From the NCBI GenBank assembly GCA_049325575.1, contig JBMOLK010000301.1:1-37383 (forward strand): 37,383 bases of DNA. The letters are read 5' to 3'. This document shows, one piece after another, positions 23,696-32,626 of the stretch. Under the pieces are notes generated by a model. It worked only from the letters and a program-made list of their open reading frames with translations, was not told where the DNA came from and did no database searches. A program made the translations under genes and the position numbers. This DNA is from JBMOLK01 sp049325575 (GTDB taxonomy: Bacteria; Bacillota; Clostridia; Acetivibrionales; Acetivibrionaceae). Every line of letters begins with the position of its first letter. Positions within the stretch are counted from its first letter, which is position 1.

Positions 23696-26484
23696 TGCAT
23701 TTCTTCCATTTCACTCACTGGTGTAAAGCTTGCAATGTTTATGGTATCCTTTGTCGGGTCGATTTCCAAGACAAAATAACCTGAAATGTTATTGAATTTG
23801 GCAAATACCTGAATATACTGTTTTTCATAATTATACTTGTTAAGACTATAACTTAAATAGTTGTAGTCATTAGGGAAATATACATTGACGCTGGTTAAAA
23901 GGTGACTTTCCAAGAAAGCTTGACACTCACTTTTTATAATACTTGTAGAGTACTTTCTTATAAAGTTTATACTGTAGTTGCTTCTTGTTGGTATTACTTC
24001 AATAAAGTAGTTTTTTACGTATACAGCAGTAGAATTCTTGTTTGAGTATTTTACTGTTATTGTCATACTGCTCTCATCAGTGATGATATCATGTATTATT
24101 CTGTCTTTATACATTCTGGCAAGCTCATTTTCTGCAGATTTTACTGCAGCATTTTGTAAAACTGCGCTTAGAACTTCAACTTTCTTTAGTGCATAATCAA
24201 GTTTGATTCTGTATGCTCCTGCCTCCCTGCATTTGTCAATGTATATAAGTACATCGTCATCCGAATTTAAATATCTGGCATATGTAATGGTAGAAGAATC
24301 CCCCAAAATAACTTTAAAGCAGTTTTCTATAAAGACCAGCTTTCTATTTCTTCTTTCACCATTTAGCTTTCTTTCAAGGTATTCCTTAGTATCTTCTACA
24401 GTGAAGGATTTTGCTATAAAACCTACCATATAACTTAATTCTTTATCTGTAAGACTTCCTTCCAAACTTAAATAATCGCTGGCAGAAATAAAAAGTGAAT
24501 ACAATTTTTTATTGCGTATAATGTCTATAGAGTAGCAAAGCTTGTATCTGTCTGCCTCATCCAGGAAATTAACCAGCTTATATATATAAACTGCATCCTT
24601 TTCTACTTTTAGACTGCTGTTTAGAACCTTGTAGGTTCTATCCCGGTAAGGAGGATTATAGTTTTTAAAATATTTATTGAGATAGTTGCTGGCATCTTTT
24701 CCGGTTACATACTTTAATAGTTCTTCATAAGACAAATTTGACAAGTATTCAGATTCATTCACATAGATATCCAATGGTCCCGAATAATCCGGATTCACAA
24801 TGGAAAACCTGTCGAAGTTTATATCCTTTGAACTGCTTGTTATATTCCATTTAGTAGGATAGTAGAAGGAATATCCTTCGTGTTCGTTTGCGAATTTGGT
24901 AAATTTGATACTATCAGTATAATCAGGTTTTCCTAAGGCCGGTTTTATAAACTCAATTGACTTAACAATCCTGACAAATTCAAGTAATATTTCTTTTGAA
25001 GGTTTAACAAACTTGCTGTTTAGCGCTATGGTATAAAGCTTTGAATCGTTTACAACAAAATAGCTTTCGATATAATTTGCTCCGGAACCACCTTGCAGTT
25101 CATACTTTAAGTGAAGGAAATTCTTCCCTGAAATTAAGGTGTTGACCTCATCTGTTACATTTATTTTTTCTCCATGGTATGATTTTAGCAAGTCTATTTT
25201 ATGCTTAACTGCAGTCTCGGAGGCTGCTATATTTTCTACCGATACCGAAAAATAGTTATTATAATCGATTTTAAAACTCTTAAAATCTAGGACATTAACC
25301 ACGCTGTTATTTAGATATGGAATAAAAGTAGAGGGATAAACAATCTTATAGTTTTGTTCAAGATTTAAATACTCCTTGTATATAACATTCGAATTAGCTA
25401 GATTTGGGTAAATACCCGAATTCGCAGAATCTATGGTTTTGCTGTCCAGGAATAATTTTAATGTATTTTCAATCTTAGGATGATCTTTTATACTCAAATT
25501 TCTAACTATATTGGATAGGATCTCAAGATTACGACTGTTAAGAAAACCTTTTTTGCCTGTTATGTTAATGGAGTAAATAGTCATATTGGAGTATGAAGGT
25601 ATGGATACATTAATATGAGTCTCTTCATTTGATGAGTATCTATCGGTTTTTATGGTATTGTAAAGCAATATGTTTGAATCCTGACCGAATAAAGCTTCAT
25701 TATAATCCTTGAATATTTTTATATTTGACTCTGCTGATGTTTCATTTATGCCCCCAAAGTAAAATTCATTCTTATAAAAGTCCTGCATAGCTCTGAAATA
25801 GCTTTTCTTATACTCGGCTATACGGACGAATATTTCTTTATCGGTTGAAGTGTAGTCATTCAAGAGTAGACGCATATTTTTTAGCGAGGCACTGTTTAGT
25901 GCATCACAATTTATTACAGCAGTAAAGGTTTTATCTTTGTCGGTTAGAACTACAGAGCTGTCATCAAAACTGTCTATAGAACCGGACAGGTCGATATAAA
26001 CAGATACAGGCAGATCTAGCGAGTAGTTATTCGTTATGTTGGTAAAGCTGGTGGACGTACTGCTCCGGAAAAAATAAATTGAGCCAGCTGTCTTATCGTA
26101 CTTTATAAATATATTAAACTTTTGTTTTATGAACTCAAAAGGAAAGTAAAGCTTTCCGTTAATCAGCTCAGGAGCGTGATTAGGATAATTTTCCGCAGAT
26201 ACGATAGAATAATCAATATAGTTAATTTCATATGTACTCTTTGACCCATTATTGATAATGCTGACGGTTTTTCCTGAAGTATCAACCCTTAATGTAATAC
26301 CAAGTATATCCTCAAGCTCCGCTGCTTCAATAAAATATTCATTATGATTCGATACAATACTGCTGCTTAGGTTGTAGATTTTATCTTTATAGTAAAGCCT
26401 GACACTATTATCTGCATATGTAAAAGAGGAACATAATATAAAAACAGCTATAAGTATAAAAAAGGACAAAACAAATTTCTTCAT
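23671..26484 (-). CDS. Large secreted protein with copper-amine-oxidase-like N-domain
   Basis: 937 residues from ATG 26484 (AAAGGG upstream; a GTG at 26493 sits too close to that site). Signal peptide MKKFVLSFFILIAVFILCSS. Residues about 30-145 look like the copper-amine-oxidase N-terminal (stalk-like) domain found in many clostridial surface proteins: EYFIEAAELEDILG, GKTVSII, ELINGKLYFPFEFIKQKF. The rest (about 150-937) is Asn/Ser/Tyr-rich, probably beta-strand, with two places that resemble each other (YKIVYPSTF near 385 and YSFYYPTKWNI near 540), suggesting repeated modules of the PsbP-like or DUF type. No enzymatic motif, anchor, SLH or dockerin was seen. Probably exported and cell-wall associated. 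Function unknown. Confidence 0.7.
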   Translation of the reverse strand: MKKFVLSFFILIAVFILCSSFTYADNSVRLYYKDKIYNLSSSIVSNHNEYFIEAAELEDILGITLRVDTSGKTVSIINNGSKSTYEINYIDYSIVSAENYPNHAPELINGKLYFPFEFIKQKFNIFIKYDKTAGSIYFFRSSTSTSFTNITNNYSLDLPVSVYIDLSGSIDSFDDSSVVLTDKDKTFTAVINCDALNSASLKNMRLLLNDYTSTDKEIFVRIAEYKKSYFRAMQDFYKNEFYFGGINETSAESNIKIFKDYNEALFGQDSNILLYNTIKTDRYSSNEETHINVSIPSYSNMTIYSINITGKKGFLNSRNLEILSNIVRNLSIKDHPKIENTLKLFLDSKTIDSANSGIYPNLANSNVIYKEYLNLEQNYKIVYPSTFIPYLNNSVVNVLDFKSFKIDYNNYFSVSVENIAASETAVKHKIDLLKSYHGEKINVTDEVNTLISGKNFLHLKYELQGGSGANYIESYFVVNDSKLYTIALNSKFVKPSKEILLEFVRIVKSIEFIKPALGKPDYTDSIKFTKFANEHEGYSFYYPTKWNITSSSKDINFDRFSIVNPDYSGPLDIYVNESEYLSNLSYEELLKYVTGKDASNYLNKYFKNYNPPYRDRTYKVLNSSLKVEKDAVYIYKLVNFLDEADRYKLCYSIDIIRNKKLYSLFISASDYLSLEGSLTDKELSYMVGFIAKSFTVEDTKEYLERKLNGERRNRKLVFIENCFKVILGDSSTITYARYLNSDDDVLIYIDKCREAGAYRIKLDYALKKVEVLSAVLQNAAVKSAENELARMYKDRIIHDIITDESSMTITVKYSNKNSTAVYVKNYFIEVIPTRSNYSINFIRKYSTSIIKSECQAFLESHLLTSVNVYFPNDYNYLSYSLNKYNYEKQYIQVFAKFNNISGYFVLEIDPTKDTINIASFTPVSEMEEMQQIKASGS

Positions 26485-26549
26485 TGGACACACTACCCTT
26501 TATTTTAATTAAGATTGACTTAGTATTTAATCATAATATAGTCTATATT

Positions 26550-26648
26550 AGAGATAACCAACTGCAAAGATAAACATATAATTCGCTCCGCTAATTTGAT
26601 ACAAATGGCTGGCTCATCAAGTTTATCTACTTTTACAGTTCGATCTCT
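26550..26648 (+). repeat. Structured ~100-nt repeat, copy 2
   Basis: Same plan as copy 1: AGAGAT/ATCTCT ends, GATAAAC (26569-26575) with GTTTATC, centre ATTTG..CAAAT. The outer stem has one mismatch (C-A), and the central AAGCC arm is altered. It lies in the divergent gap 26485-26912 together with copy 3. Confidence 0.75.
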
Positions 26649-26743
26649 ATATGTATCATATCAAAAGCTAAAGCTTTAAACAATATATGTTAACCTATTG
26701 TAAAATAAGTGAAATATATGTTTAAAATAACTTGAGAAGACTT

Positions 26744-26841
26744 AGAGATAGTAAACTGTAAAGATAAACATAGATTTCCTTAAGCCTATTTGATACAAAT
26801 GGCTTGCTCATCAAGTTTTTTACTTTTACAGTTCGATCTCT
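26744..26841 (+). repeat. Structured ~100-nt repeat, copy 3
   Basis: Same plan and orientation, 95 bp after copy 2. The outer stem AACTGTAAA/TTTACAGTT is perfect and the central AAGCC/GGCTT hairpin is kept, but the right partner of GATAAAC has decayed to GTTTTTT. The rest of the gap up to 26912 holds no clear promoter. Confidence 0.75.
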
Positions 26842-26933
26842 TTAACAACATTCTGTTTAATGTAATATTAATAAAAACAAAAAATTATGGTATTATTTAT
26901 AGATAGAACCTTTTGGGGATTGGTGTGTTTAAT

Positions 26934-27809
26934 ATGAATATAAGTATTATTGGAGCAGGTAAGGTAGGGTGTGCCCTGGCTTTTGGTTTTTATAACAACG
27001 GTTTTAATATTGCAGGGGTTTTTAGCAGAAGTGTAGAATCTCATAATTATCTTTGTACCAAGTTGGGGAAAAATTTTGATAATAACCTGGTAGAGGCTGT
27101 AAGAAGTTCAGATGTTATTTTTATTTCGGTGTCAGACAATGATATTGAAAAGGTTGCAGAGGATATAGCTTTAAAAGTCAGGCCTCAAGATATACGTTCA
27201 AAGATTTTTCTTCACCTAAGCGGCGCCCTGACTACAGGTGCATTAAATTCCTTAAGCAAGCTGGGCGCGTTTACAGGCTCCCTTCACCCTGTACAAACCT
27301 TTGCAGACAAAGAGAACGGGTGGAAATGCCTTTATAATATTTATTATGGCTTTGAAGGATGTGAGAAGGCAAGGGAATGTGCGCAAGATATAATTAAGAC
27401 ATTTAACGGCAGCATTATTTATATTAAAAAAGAAGACAAGCCTCTTTATCATGCAGCTGCTTGCATTATATCAAACTATACGGTTACACTTTCATATATG
27501 GCAGGTGAAATACTGGCTCAAATAGGGCTCGATAGAGAGACAGCTTCTAGAGCGTTTTTACCGCTGATAAAGAACACTGTAAGCAATCTGGATATACATG
27601 GAAGTGTCAATGCGCTTACAGGCCCGATATCAAGAGGAGATCATAAGGTTTTAGAAGAGCATCTAAAATCTCTTTCTACCCTTGATCCAAAGATTTGTGA
27701 AGTATATAAGGATTTGGGACTTATGACCATAGAGGTTGCACTTAAAAAGGGTACTCTTGTCAGGGAAAATGCTGAAAAACTCAATAAGCTTCTAAAGGAG
27801 TGTCATTAA
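26934..27809 (+). CDS. Rossmann-fold / DUF2520 protein (COG5495-type putative oxidoreductase)
   Basis: 291 residues. N-terminal NAD(P)-binding fold with GAGKVGCALAFGF (about 7-19) and a second strand GVFSRS; the substrate region includes SLHPVQTF. The C-terminal half (about 150-290) is the helical DUF2520 dimer domain (LYHAAACIISNYTV ... NTVSNLDIHG ... LTGPISRGD). It resembles 6-phosphogluconate or ketopantoate reductases in layout, but the reaction is unknown. ATG 26934 chosen because GGGGATTGGTG lies upstream; the extension to TTG 26913 has no ribosome site. larB follows after 62 bp and may be in the same transcript. Confidence 0.75.
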   Translation: MNISIIGAGKVGCALAFGFYNNGFNIAGVFSRSVESHNYLCTKLGKNFDNNLVEAVRSSDVIFISVSDNDIEKVAEDIALKVRPQDIRSKIFLHLSGALTTGALNSLSKLGAFTGSLHPVQTFADKENGWKCLYNIYYGFEGCEKARECAQDIIKTFNGSIIYIKKEDKPLYHAAACIISNYTVTLSYMAGEILAQIGLDRETASRAFLPLIKNTVSNLDIHGSVNALTGPISRGDHKVLEEHLKSLSTLDPKICEVYKDLGLMTIEVALKKGTLVRENAEKLNKLLKECH

Positions 27810-27871
27810 TATACCTGAACATTGGCACATTATATAATATAAAAATATGAAGAGTGGAGTTAGGTGAAACT

Positions 27872-28618
27872 ATGAATGCGGAATATTTAAGAAAACTGTT
27901 AGAGAATGTAAAAGATGGACAGATTGGCATTGATGATGCTTTATCAGAATTAAAAAAGCTTCCTTTTGAGGATCTGGGTTTTGTAAAGGTTGACCACCAT
28001 AGGAATATCAGAAACGGATATCCGGAAGTAATATACTGCCAGGGAAAAACTGTTGACCAGATCAAAAAGATTGTTGAGAAGCTTATGGAGAGAAATAACA
28101 ATATTATGGCTACAAGGGCAGATCATAAGGTTTTTGAGGGCATTAAAGAGATGACAGATGATGCGGTATACTATGAGTCTGCCAGGATTGTAGTAGTTAA
28201 AAAGAGAGATATACCGAAGTCAAGTAAAATGGTTGCTGTTGTTTCGGCCGGCACATCAGACATTCCGGTGGCGGAAGAAGCTGCTGTTACTTGCGAGACA
28301 ATGGGAAACCTGGTTGAGAGAGTATATGATGTAGGAGTAGCTGGTATTCACAGGCTTTTTGCAAAGTCAGACATTATTATGAAAGCCAATGTGCTTGTAG
28401 TGGTCGCAGGAATGGAGGGAGCTCTTGCCAGTGTTGTCAGCGGACTTGTTGACAAGCCTGTAATTGCTGTTCCTACCAGTATTGGATATGGTGCAAACTT
28501 TGGAGGACTATCCGCGCTTCTTACAATGCTCAACAGTTGTGCAACAGGGATAGGTGTTGTAAATATAGACAACGGTTTTGGAGCAGGATTCCTTGCGGGA
28601 ATGATAAATAAGCTTTAG
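27872..28618 (+). CDS. larB: Nickel-pincer cofactor biosynthesis protein LarB
   Basis: 248 residues. LarB carboxylates and hydrolyses nicotinic acid adenine dinucleotide in the first step of the nickel-pincer nucleotide cofactor. The C-terminal half is PurE-like (VAVVSAGTSDIPVAEEAA, then VAGMEGALASVVSGL and VPTSIGYGANFGGLSALLTML). The N-terminal ~120 residues carry RADHKVFEGI and the family's small alpha-beta domain. ATG 27872 with AGGTG 5 nt upstream; a GTG at 27854 is less well placed. It lies 19 bp before larC. larE and the client enzyme larA are not in view. Confidence 0.88.
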   Translation: MNAEYLRKLLENVKDGQIGIDDALSELKKLPFEDLGFVKVDHHRNIRNGYPEVIYCQGKTVDQIKKIVEKLMERNNNIMATRADHKVFEGIKEMTDDAVYYESARIVVVKKRDIPKSSKMVAVVSAGTSDIPVAEEAAVTCETMGNLVERVYDVGVAGIHRLFAKSDIIMKANVLVVVAGMEGALASVVSGLVDKPVIAVPTSIGYGANFGGLSALLTMLNSCATGIGVVNIDNGFGAGFLAGMINKL

Positions 28619-28637
28619 AGGGGACGGGCATAGGTTT

Positions 28638-29996
28638 ATGAAGATACTGTATTTTGACTGCTTTTCCGGTGTAAGTGGAGATATGATGCTAGGTGCTCTG
28701 CTTGATCTGGGAGTTGATAAGGAAATATTTAAAAACGAGCTTGATAAATTGCGGCTGGATGGCTTTGATATTATTGTTGAGAAGAAAGTCAAAAATGCCA
28801 TTACGGTGACAGATATCGATGTGGTGCTTAACCATGATTTACACAGCCACTCACATGAACATGACCATCCTAACTGTGATAAAGAACATGAGCATCATGG
28901 CAAACAAGGCCATAATCACCACCAGCATCATAATCACGGCCATGACCATGATCATAACCATGACCATAATTGTAGATCCGGTCGTGAGCATAATCACGAA
29001 CACCATCACTCAGCCCGTAATTTAAATGATATAGAGAAGCTCATTGATGCAAGTGCTTTAAACAATACTGTAAAGGAATTTAGCAAAAAGGTTTTCAGAG
29101 AGATTGCAAGAGCAGAGGCTAAGGTTCACAATAAAACCATAGATGAGGTTCATTTTCATGAAGTTGGAGCTGTCGACTCTATTGTAGATATTGTGGGTGT
29201 ATCAATCTGCATAGATATGCTGGGGGTGGACAAGATATACTCATCACCCCTTCACGATGGAAAGGGTTTTATACAATGTCAACACGGGAAACTGCCGGTT
29301 CCTGTTCCGGCAGTTATGGAAATACTGACTGAAAGTAAAATACCCTATATAATCGAAGATATCAATACAGAGCTTGTAACGCCTACAGGCATCGGACTTA
29401 TTAAATGCCTTTCATCACGCTATGGCAATATGCCGCCAATGACTGTAGATAAGGTAGGTTACGGTGCAGGTAAAAGAGAAATTGGCAGATTCAATGCCTT
29501 AAGATGCATTCTGGGTACCGGCATTGACGAGGGGGGAGATGATGAAATATCTGTTCTTGAGACAAATATTGATGACATGAACCCGGAAGTCCTTGGATAT
29601 GTAATGGAAAAACTTTTTGATAATGGGGCTTTGGATGTGTTCTATACTCCTGTTTACATGAAGAAAAACAGGCCCGGTATTTTGATGACAGTACTATCAA
29701 ACAGGGAGAAGGAAGAGGTACTGGCAGGTATAGTGCTAAAAGAGACTTCAACCCTGGGGATAAGGAAATCAACCTCAAAAAGATATATCCTCCAAAGGGA
29801 AATAAGAATGGTTAGCACTGAATATGGTCCTATAAGGGTAAAGGTATCCAGTGCCGGTGATTTTAAGAAGAGTGCTCCAGAGTATGAAGACTGTAAAAAG
29901 GTTGCCAAAGAGAGAGAAATACCTCTCTGGAAGGTGTATGAAGCTGTAAACAAGTCAATAGATGGAGAGTGTCTAGAAAAATACATCAATGAATAG
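28638..29996 (+). CDS. larC: Nickel-insertion enzyme LarC, with His-rich insert
   Basis: 452 residues in one frame. In Lactiplantibacillus larC is split by a programmed frameshift; here LarC1 and LarC2 parts are continuous. The N-terminal part has DCFSGVSGDMMLGALLDLG (7-25). Residues 66-124 hold 25 His among Asp, Asn and Glu, a likely nickel-holding loop that is variable in the family. The middle has VHFHEVGAVDSIVDIVG and TPTGIG; the C-terminal part has ETNIDDMNPEVLGY and RPGILMTVL. LarC uses CTP to insert nickel into the pincer cofactor. It follows larB closely. Confidence 0.9.
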   Translation: MKILYFDCFSGVSGDMMLGALLDLGVDKEIFKNELDKLRLDGFDIIVEKKVKNAITVTDIDVVLNHDLHSHSHEHDHPNCDKEHEHHGKQGHNHHQHHNHGHDHDHNHDHNCRSGREHNHEHHHSARNLNDIEKLIDASALNNTVKEFSKKVFREIARAEAKVHNKTIDEVHFHEVGAVDSIVDIVGVSICIDMLGVDKIYSSPLHDGKGFIQCQHGKLPVPVPAVMEILTESKIPYIIEDINTELVTPTGIGLIKCLSSRYGNMPPMTVDKVGYGAGKREIGRFNALRCILGTGIDEGGDDEISVLETNIDDMNPEVLGYVMEKLFDNGALDVFYTPVYMKKNRPGILMTVLSNREKEEVLAGIVLKETSTLGIRKSTSKRYILQREIRMVSTEYGPIRVKVSSAGDFKKSAPEYEDCKKVAKEREIPLWKVYEAVNKSIDGECLEKYINE

Positions 29997-30021
29997 ATAT
30001 TAGCGACTGAAAGGAATCGGA

Positions 30022-30954
30022 ATGCTGTACAACAAGTTTTCAGCTTATTTAAAGGAAAAGTATAAGACCAAAGTATATAAACTGCCTCTTAACCTGCCTG
30101 TTACATGTCCTAATAGAGATGGCAGGATTAGCAGCTGCGGTTGTATTTTCTGTGGGGAGGAAGGGGCTGGTTTTGAAAATCTCCCCAACTTCCTTGATAT
30201 AAAGGAGCAGCTTAGGCTTAACTCAAAATATATAGGTGAAAACTATAAATCCGAGAAGTTCATAGCATATTTCCAGAACTACTCAAATACTTATCTTCCA
30301 TTGGAGGATTTTAAGAGATATATAAGAGATGCCTGTGTAGAAAATATTGTTGCTGTTTATATTTCAACTCGGCCTGATTGTATAAAAGACAAGTATCTTG
30401 AGTTTTTACATGAGATTAAGACTTCAACTGGTATGGATATTGTTATTGAGCTCGGACTACAGACCGTTAATTATCATACGCTGAAGCTACTAAACAGGGG
30501 GCACCTTTTGGCGGAGTTTATTGACGCAGTTCTTTCAATAAAAGCTTATGGACTTGAGTCATGCGCCCACTATATACTGGATATTCCTACAGATTCAATA
30601 GATGATGTTATAGAAGGAGCCAGGATAATTTCAGCTTTAGGAGTAAACCAGGTCAAGTGTCACTCGCTCTATATTCTAAAAGGTACTATATTGGGTGAAA
30701 TGTATGAGCGTGGGGAGATTGTTCCTGTAAGTATGGATGAGTATATTGAGAGGGCAGTTTCGTTTGTTGAATATCTTAATCCTTCCATAGTAATACAAAG
30801 GTTGATTGGGCGTGCCCCTGAAGAAAGAACCCTGTTCTGTAACTGGGGTAAAAGCTGGTGGAAAATACATGACCTGATTGAGGATAAGATGAGGCAGGAA
30901 GAAAGATATCAGGGCAGAAAGTTTGACTATCTCAACGCAAGAGCATGCTTATAA
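30022..30954 (+). CDS. TIGR01212-family radical SAM protein (YhcC/YtqA-like)
   Basis: 310 residues. The radical SAM cluster motif is the family variant: Cys in VTCPNRDG, then GCIFCGEEGAGF (three Cys, about 28-44). Later motifs: STRPDCI, ELGLQTVNYHTLKLLNRGH, HYILDIPTD, VKCHSLYILKGT. The family includes E. coli YhcC and B. subtilis YtqA; the latter has been tied to 5-methylaminomethyl-2-thiouridine formation in tRNA, as I recall, so a tRNA-modification role is possible. The YtqB-type methyltransferase partner is not adjacent. AAGGAAT precedes the ATG 26 bp after larC, so it may be co-transcribed. Confidence 0.82.
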   Translation: MLYNKFSAYLKEKYKTKVYKLPLNLPVTCPNRDGRISSCGCIFCGEEGAGFENLPNFLDIKEQLRLNSKYIGENYKSEKFIAYFQNYSNTYLPLEDFKRYIRDACVENIVAVYISTRPDCIKDKYLEFLHEIKTSTGMDIVIELGLQTVNYHTLKLLNRGHLLAEFIDAVLSIKAYGLESCAHYILDIPTDSIDDVIEGARIISALGVNQVKCHSLYILKGTILGEMYERGEIVPVSMDEYIERAVSFVEYLNPSIVIQRLIGRAPEERTLFCNWGKSWWKIHDLIEDKMRQEERYQGRKFDYLNARACL

Positions 30955-30996
30955 CTTATTACCTGGCATTAAAAATTCCATTAACGCTGTTAAAAT

Positions 30997-31113
30997 TTAA
31001 ACTTTTAGGATGGTGAAAATATAACTTTAATTATTATCATTGCAATCATCTTATATGAAAAGAAACAGCTCTTTAATAAATTAAAGTTACATTTCACCTG
31101 TTCCTAAGTTTAA
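30997..31113. repeat. Long imperfect inverted repeat between convergent genes
   Basis: The arms pair in four blocks: TTAAAC/GTTTAA, TTAGGA/TCCTAA, GGTGAAA/TTTCACC, and TAACTTTAATT (31022-31032) with AATTAAAGTTA (31079-31089). About 30 paired bases surround a 46-nt loop. No U-tract follows. Could be a small hairpin element, a non-coding RNA or an overlapping 3'-end structure. Confidence 0.5.
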
Positions 31114-31156
31114 TGTACGTCTTTGTACACTTGTTACGGATATACACCGTTGCATA

Positions 31157-31185
31157 CCCCAAAAAATAAATTTGTTGGGGATTTT
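31157..31185 (+). terminator. Possible terminator near the end of the radical SAM / nfnB convergent gap
   Basis: CCCCAA (31157-31162) pairs with TTGGGG (31175-31180), followed by ATTTTAT. It is 200 nt after the radical SAM stop and about 50 nt beyond the nfnB stop on the other strand. Confidence 0.45.
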
Positions 31186-31231
31186 ATAAAAGATAGGTTA
31201 GATTTAGTGTTATAAATATAGATTATATAGA

Positions 31232-32626
31232 TTATTTTTTATTATTAAGATAATCATCTATTGCCTTTGCCGCTTTCTTACCTGCTCCCATTGCAAGAAT
31301 TACTGTGGCTGCACCTGTTACTGCATCTCCGCCTGCAAATACACCATCCTTGCTGGTAGCGCCTGTTTCTTCATCTGCAATAATACCTCCCCATTTCTGG
31401 GTATCCAAACCTGGAGTAGTAGAGGTTATCAATGGATTTGGACTCTGACCTATGGCAATGATTACAGTCTCCACATCAATAGCGTGCTCTGAACCTTGTT
31501 TTACGACAGGTCTTCTTCTTCCGGAAGCATCAGGTTCACCCAATTCCATTTCAACACACTCCATACCTTTAACCCAGCCGTCATCAGTACCAAGGATTTG
31601 AGTTGGATTTGTAAGAAGTTTGAATATTATACCTTCTTCCTTAGCATGATGTACTTCTTCCAACCTTGCAGGCATTTCCGATTCAGAACGCCTGTATACA
31701 ATATATACGTTTTCAGCTCCGAGTCTCTTTGCACTTCTGGCAGCATCCATGGCAACGTTTCCACCGCCGACAACAGCGACATTTTTGCCTACTTTTACAG
31801 GAGTATCACAGTTTGGGAACATATAAGCCTTCATCAGATTTATTCTTGTCAAGAATTCATTTGCCGAGTAAACTCCATTGAGGTTTTCGCCGGGAATTCC
31901 CATAAAACTTGGCAATCCTGCGCCTGACCCAATGAAAATAGATTCATATCCTTCCTCCTTAAGTTCATCAAGGGAGAATACCTTTCCTATAACCATGTTT
32001 GTCTTTATGTCTACTCCCAGTTGCTTTATAGTATCGATCTCCTTTTGAACCAACGCCTTTGGAAGTCTGAACTCGGGTATTCCATACATTAACACGCCTC
32101 CTGGAACATGAAAGGCTTCAAATATGGTTACGTCATATCCCATCTTTGCCAGGTCACCTGCACAAGTTAAACTTGCTGGTCCCGAACCTATAACTGCTAC
32201 TTTTTTGCCATTTTTCACTGTCTGTTCTATATTTAATTGACGATTTTGCATGTACCAGTCGGCAACAAACCTTTCCAGCCTTCCTATACCAACAGGCTCA
32301 CCTTTTTTCCCTCTGACACAGAGTTGTTCGCACTGGGTTTCCTGTGGACATACCCTTCCGCATATTGCGGGAAGACTGTTTGTTTCAGTAACCTTGTTAT
32401 ATGCTTCCTCAAATTTGCCTTCGGCAACAAGGGTTATAAACTCAGGAATTTTTACATTTACCGGACACCCTTCAACACATGGCTTGTTTTTGCAGTTAAG
32501 GCATCTTTGTGCCTCTTCTATAGCCATCTGTTCAGTATAGCCTAAAGCAACTTCCAGGAAGTTCTTATTTCTTATATTGGCGTCTTGCTCCGGCATGCCA
32601 ACTTTTTTAAGCGACATGTTAGGCAT
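31232..32626 (-). CDS. nfnB: NADH-dependent reduced ferredoxin:NADP+ oxidoreductase, subunit B
   Basis: 464 residues, like the small subunit of glutamate synthase (GltD). Two [4Fe-4S]-type Cys sets are near the N-terminus (RCLNCKNKPCVEGCP and AICGRVCPQETQCEQLC). FAD site GSGPASLTCAGDLAKMGYDV, NAD(P) site VAVVGGGNVAMDAARSAKRLG, and C-terminal GVFAGGDAVTGAATVILAMGAG. With NfnA it bifurcates electrons: NADPH formation from NADH plus reduced ferredoxin. The pairing with an NfnA gene directly upstream, not with a large GltB, decides for NfnB. Its ATG overlaps the end of nfnA by 8 bp. Confidence 0.88.
   Translation of the reverse strand: MPNMSLKKVGMPEQDANIRNKNFLEVALGYTEQMAIEEAQRCLNCKNKPCVEGCPVNVKIPEFITLVAEGKFEEAYNKVTETNSLPAICGRVCPQETQCEQLCVRGKKGEPVGIGRLERFVADWYMQNRQLNIEQTVKNGKKVAVIGSGPASLTCAGDLAKMGYDVTIFEAFHVPGGVLMYGIPEFRLPKALVQKEIDTIKQLGVDIKTNMVIGKVFSLDELKEEGYESIFIGSGAGLPSFMGIPGENLNGVYSANEFLTRINLMKAYMFPNCDTPVKVGKNVAVVGGGNVAMDAARSAKRLGAENVYIVYRRSESEMPARLEEVHHAKEEGIIFKLLTNPTQILGTDDGWVKGMECVEMELGEPDASGRRRPVVKQGSEHAIDVETVIIAIGQSPNPLITSTTPGLDTQKWGGIIADEETGATSKDGVFAGGDAVTGAATVILAMGAGKKAAKAIDDYLNNKK

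Noticed and set aside
21427..26841. The three repeats as a CRISPR array
   Set aside because: Copies are about 100 nt, internally paired, far apart and without regular spacers; no cas genes are present.
28638..29996. Programmed frameshift in larC
   Set aside because: The frame is continuous over both LarC parts.
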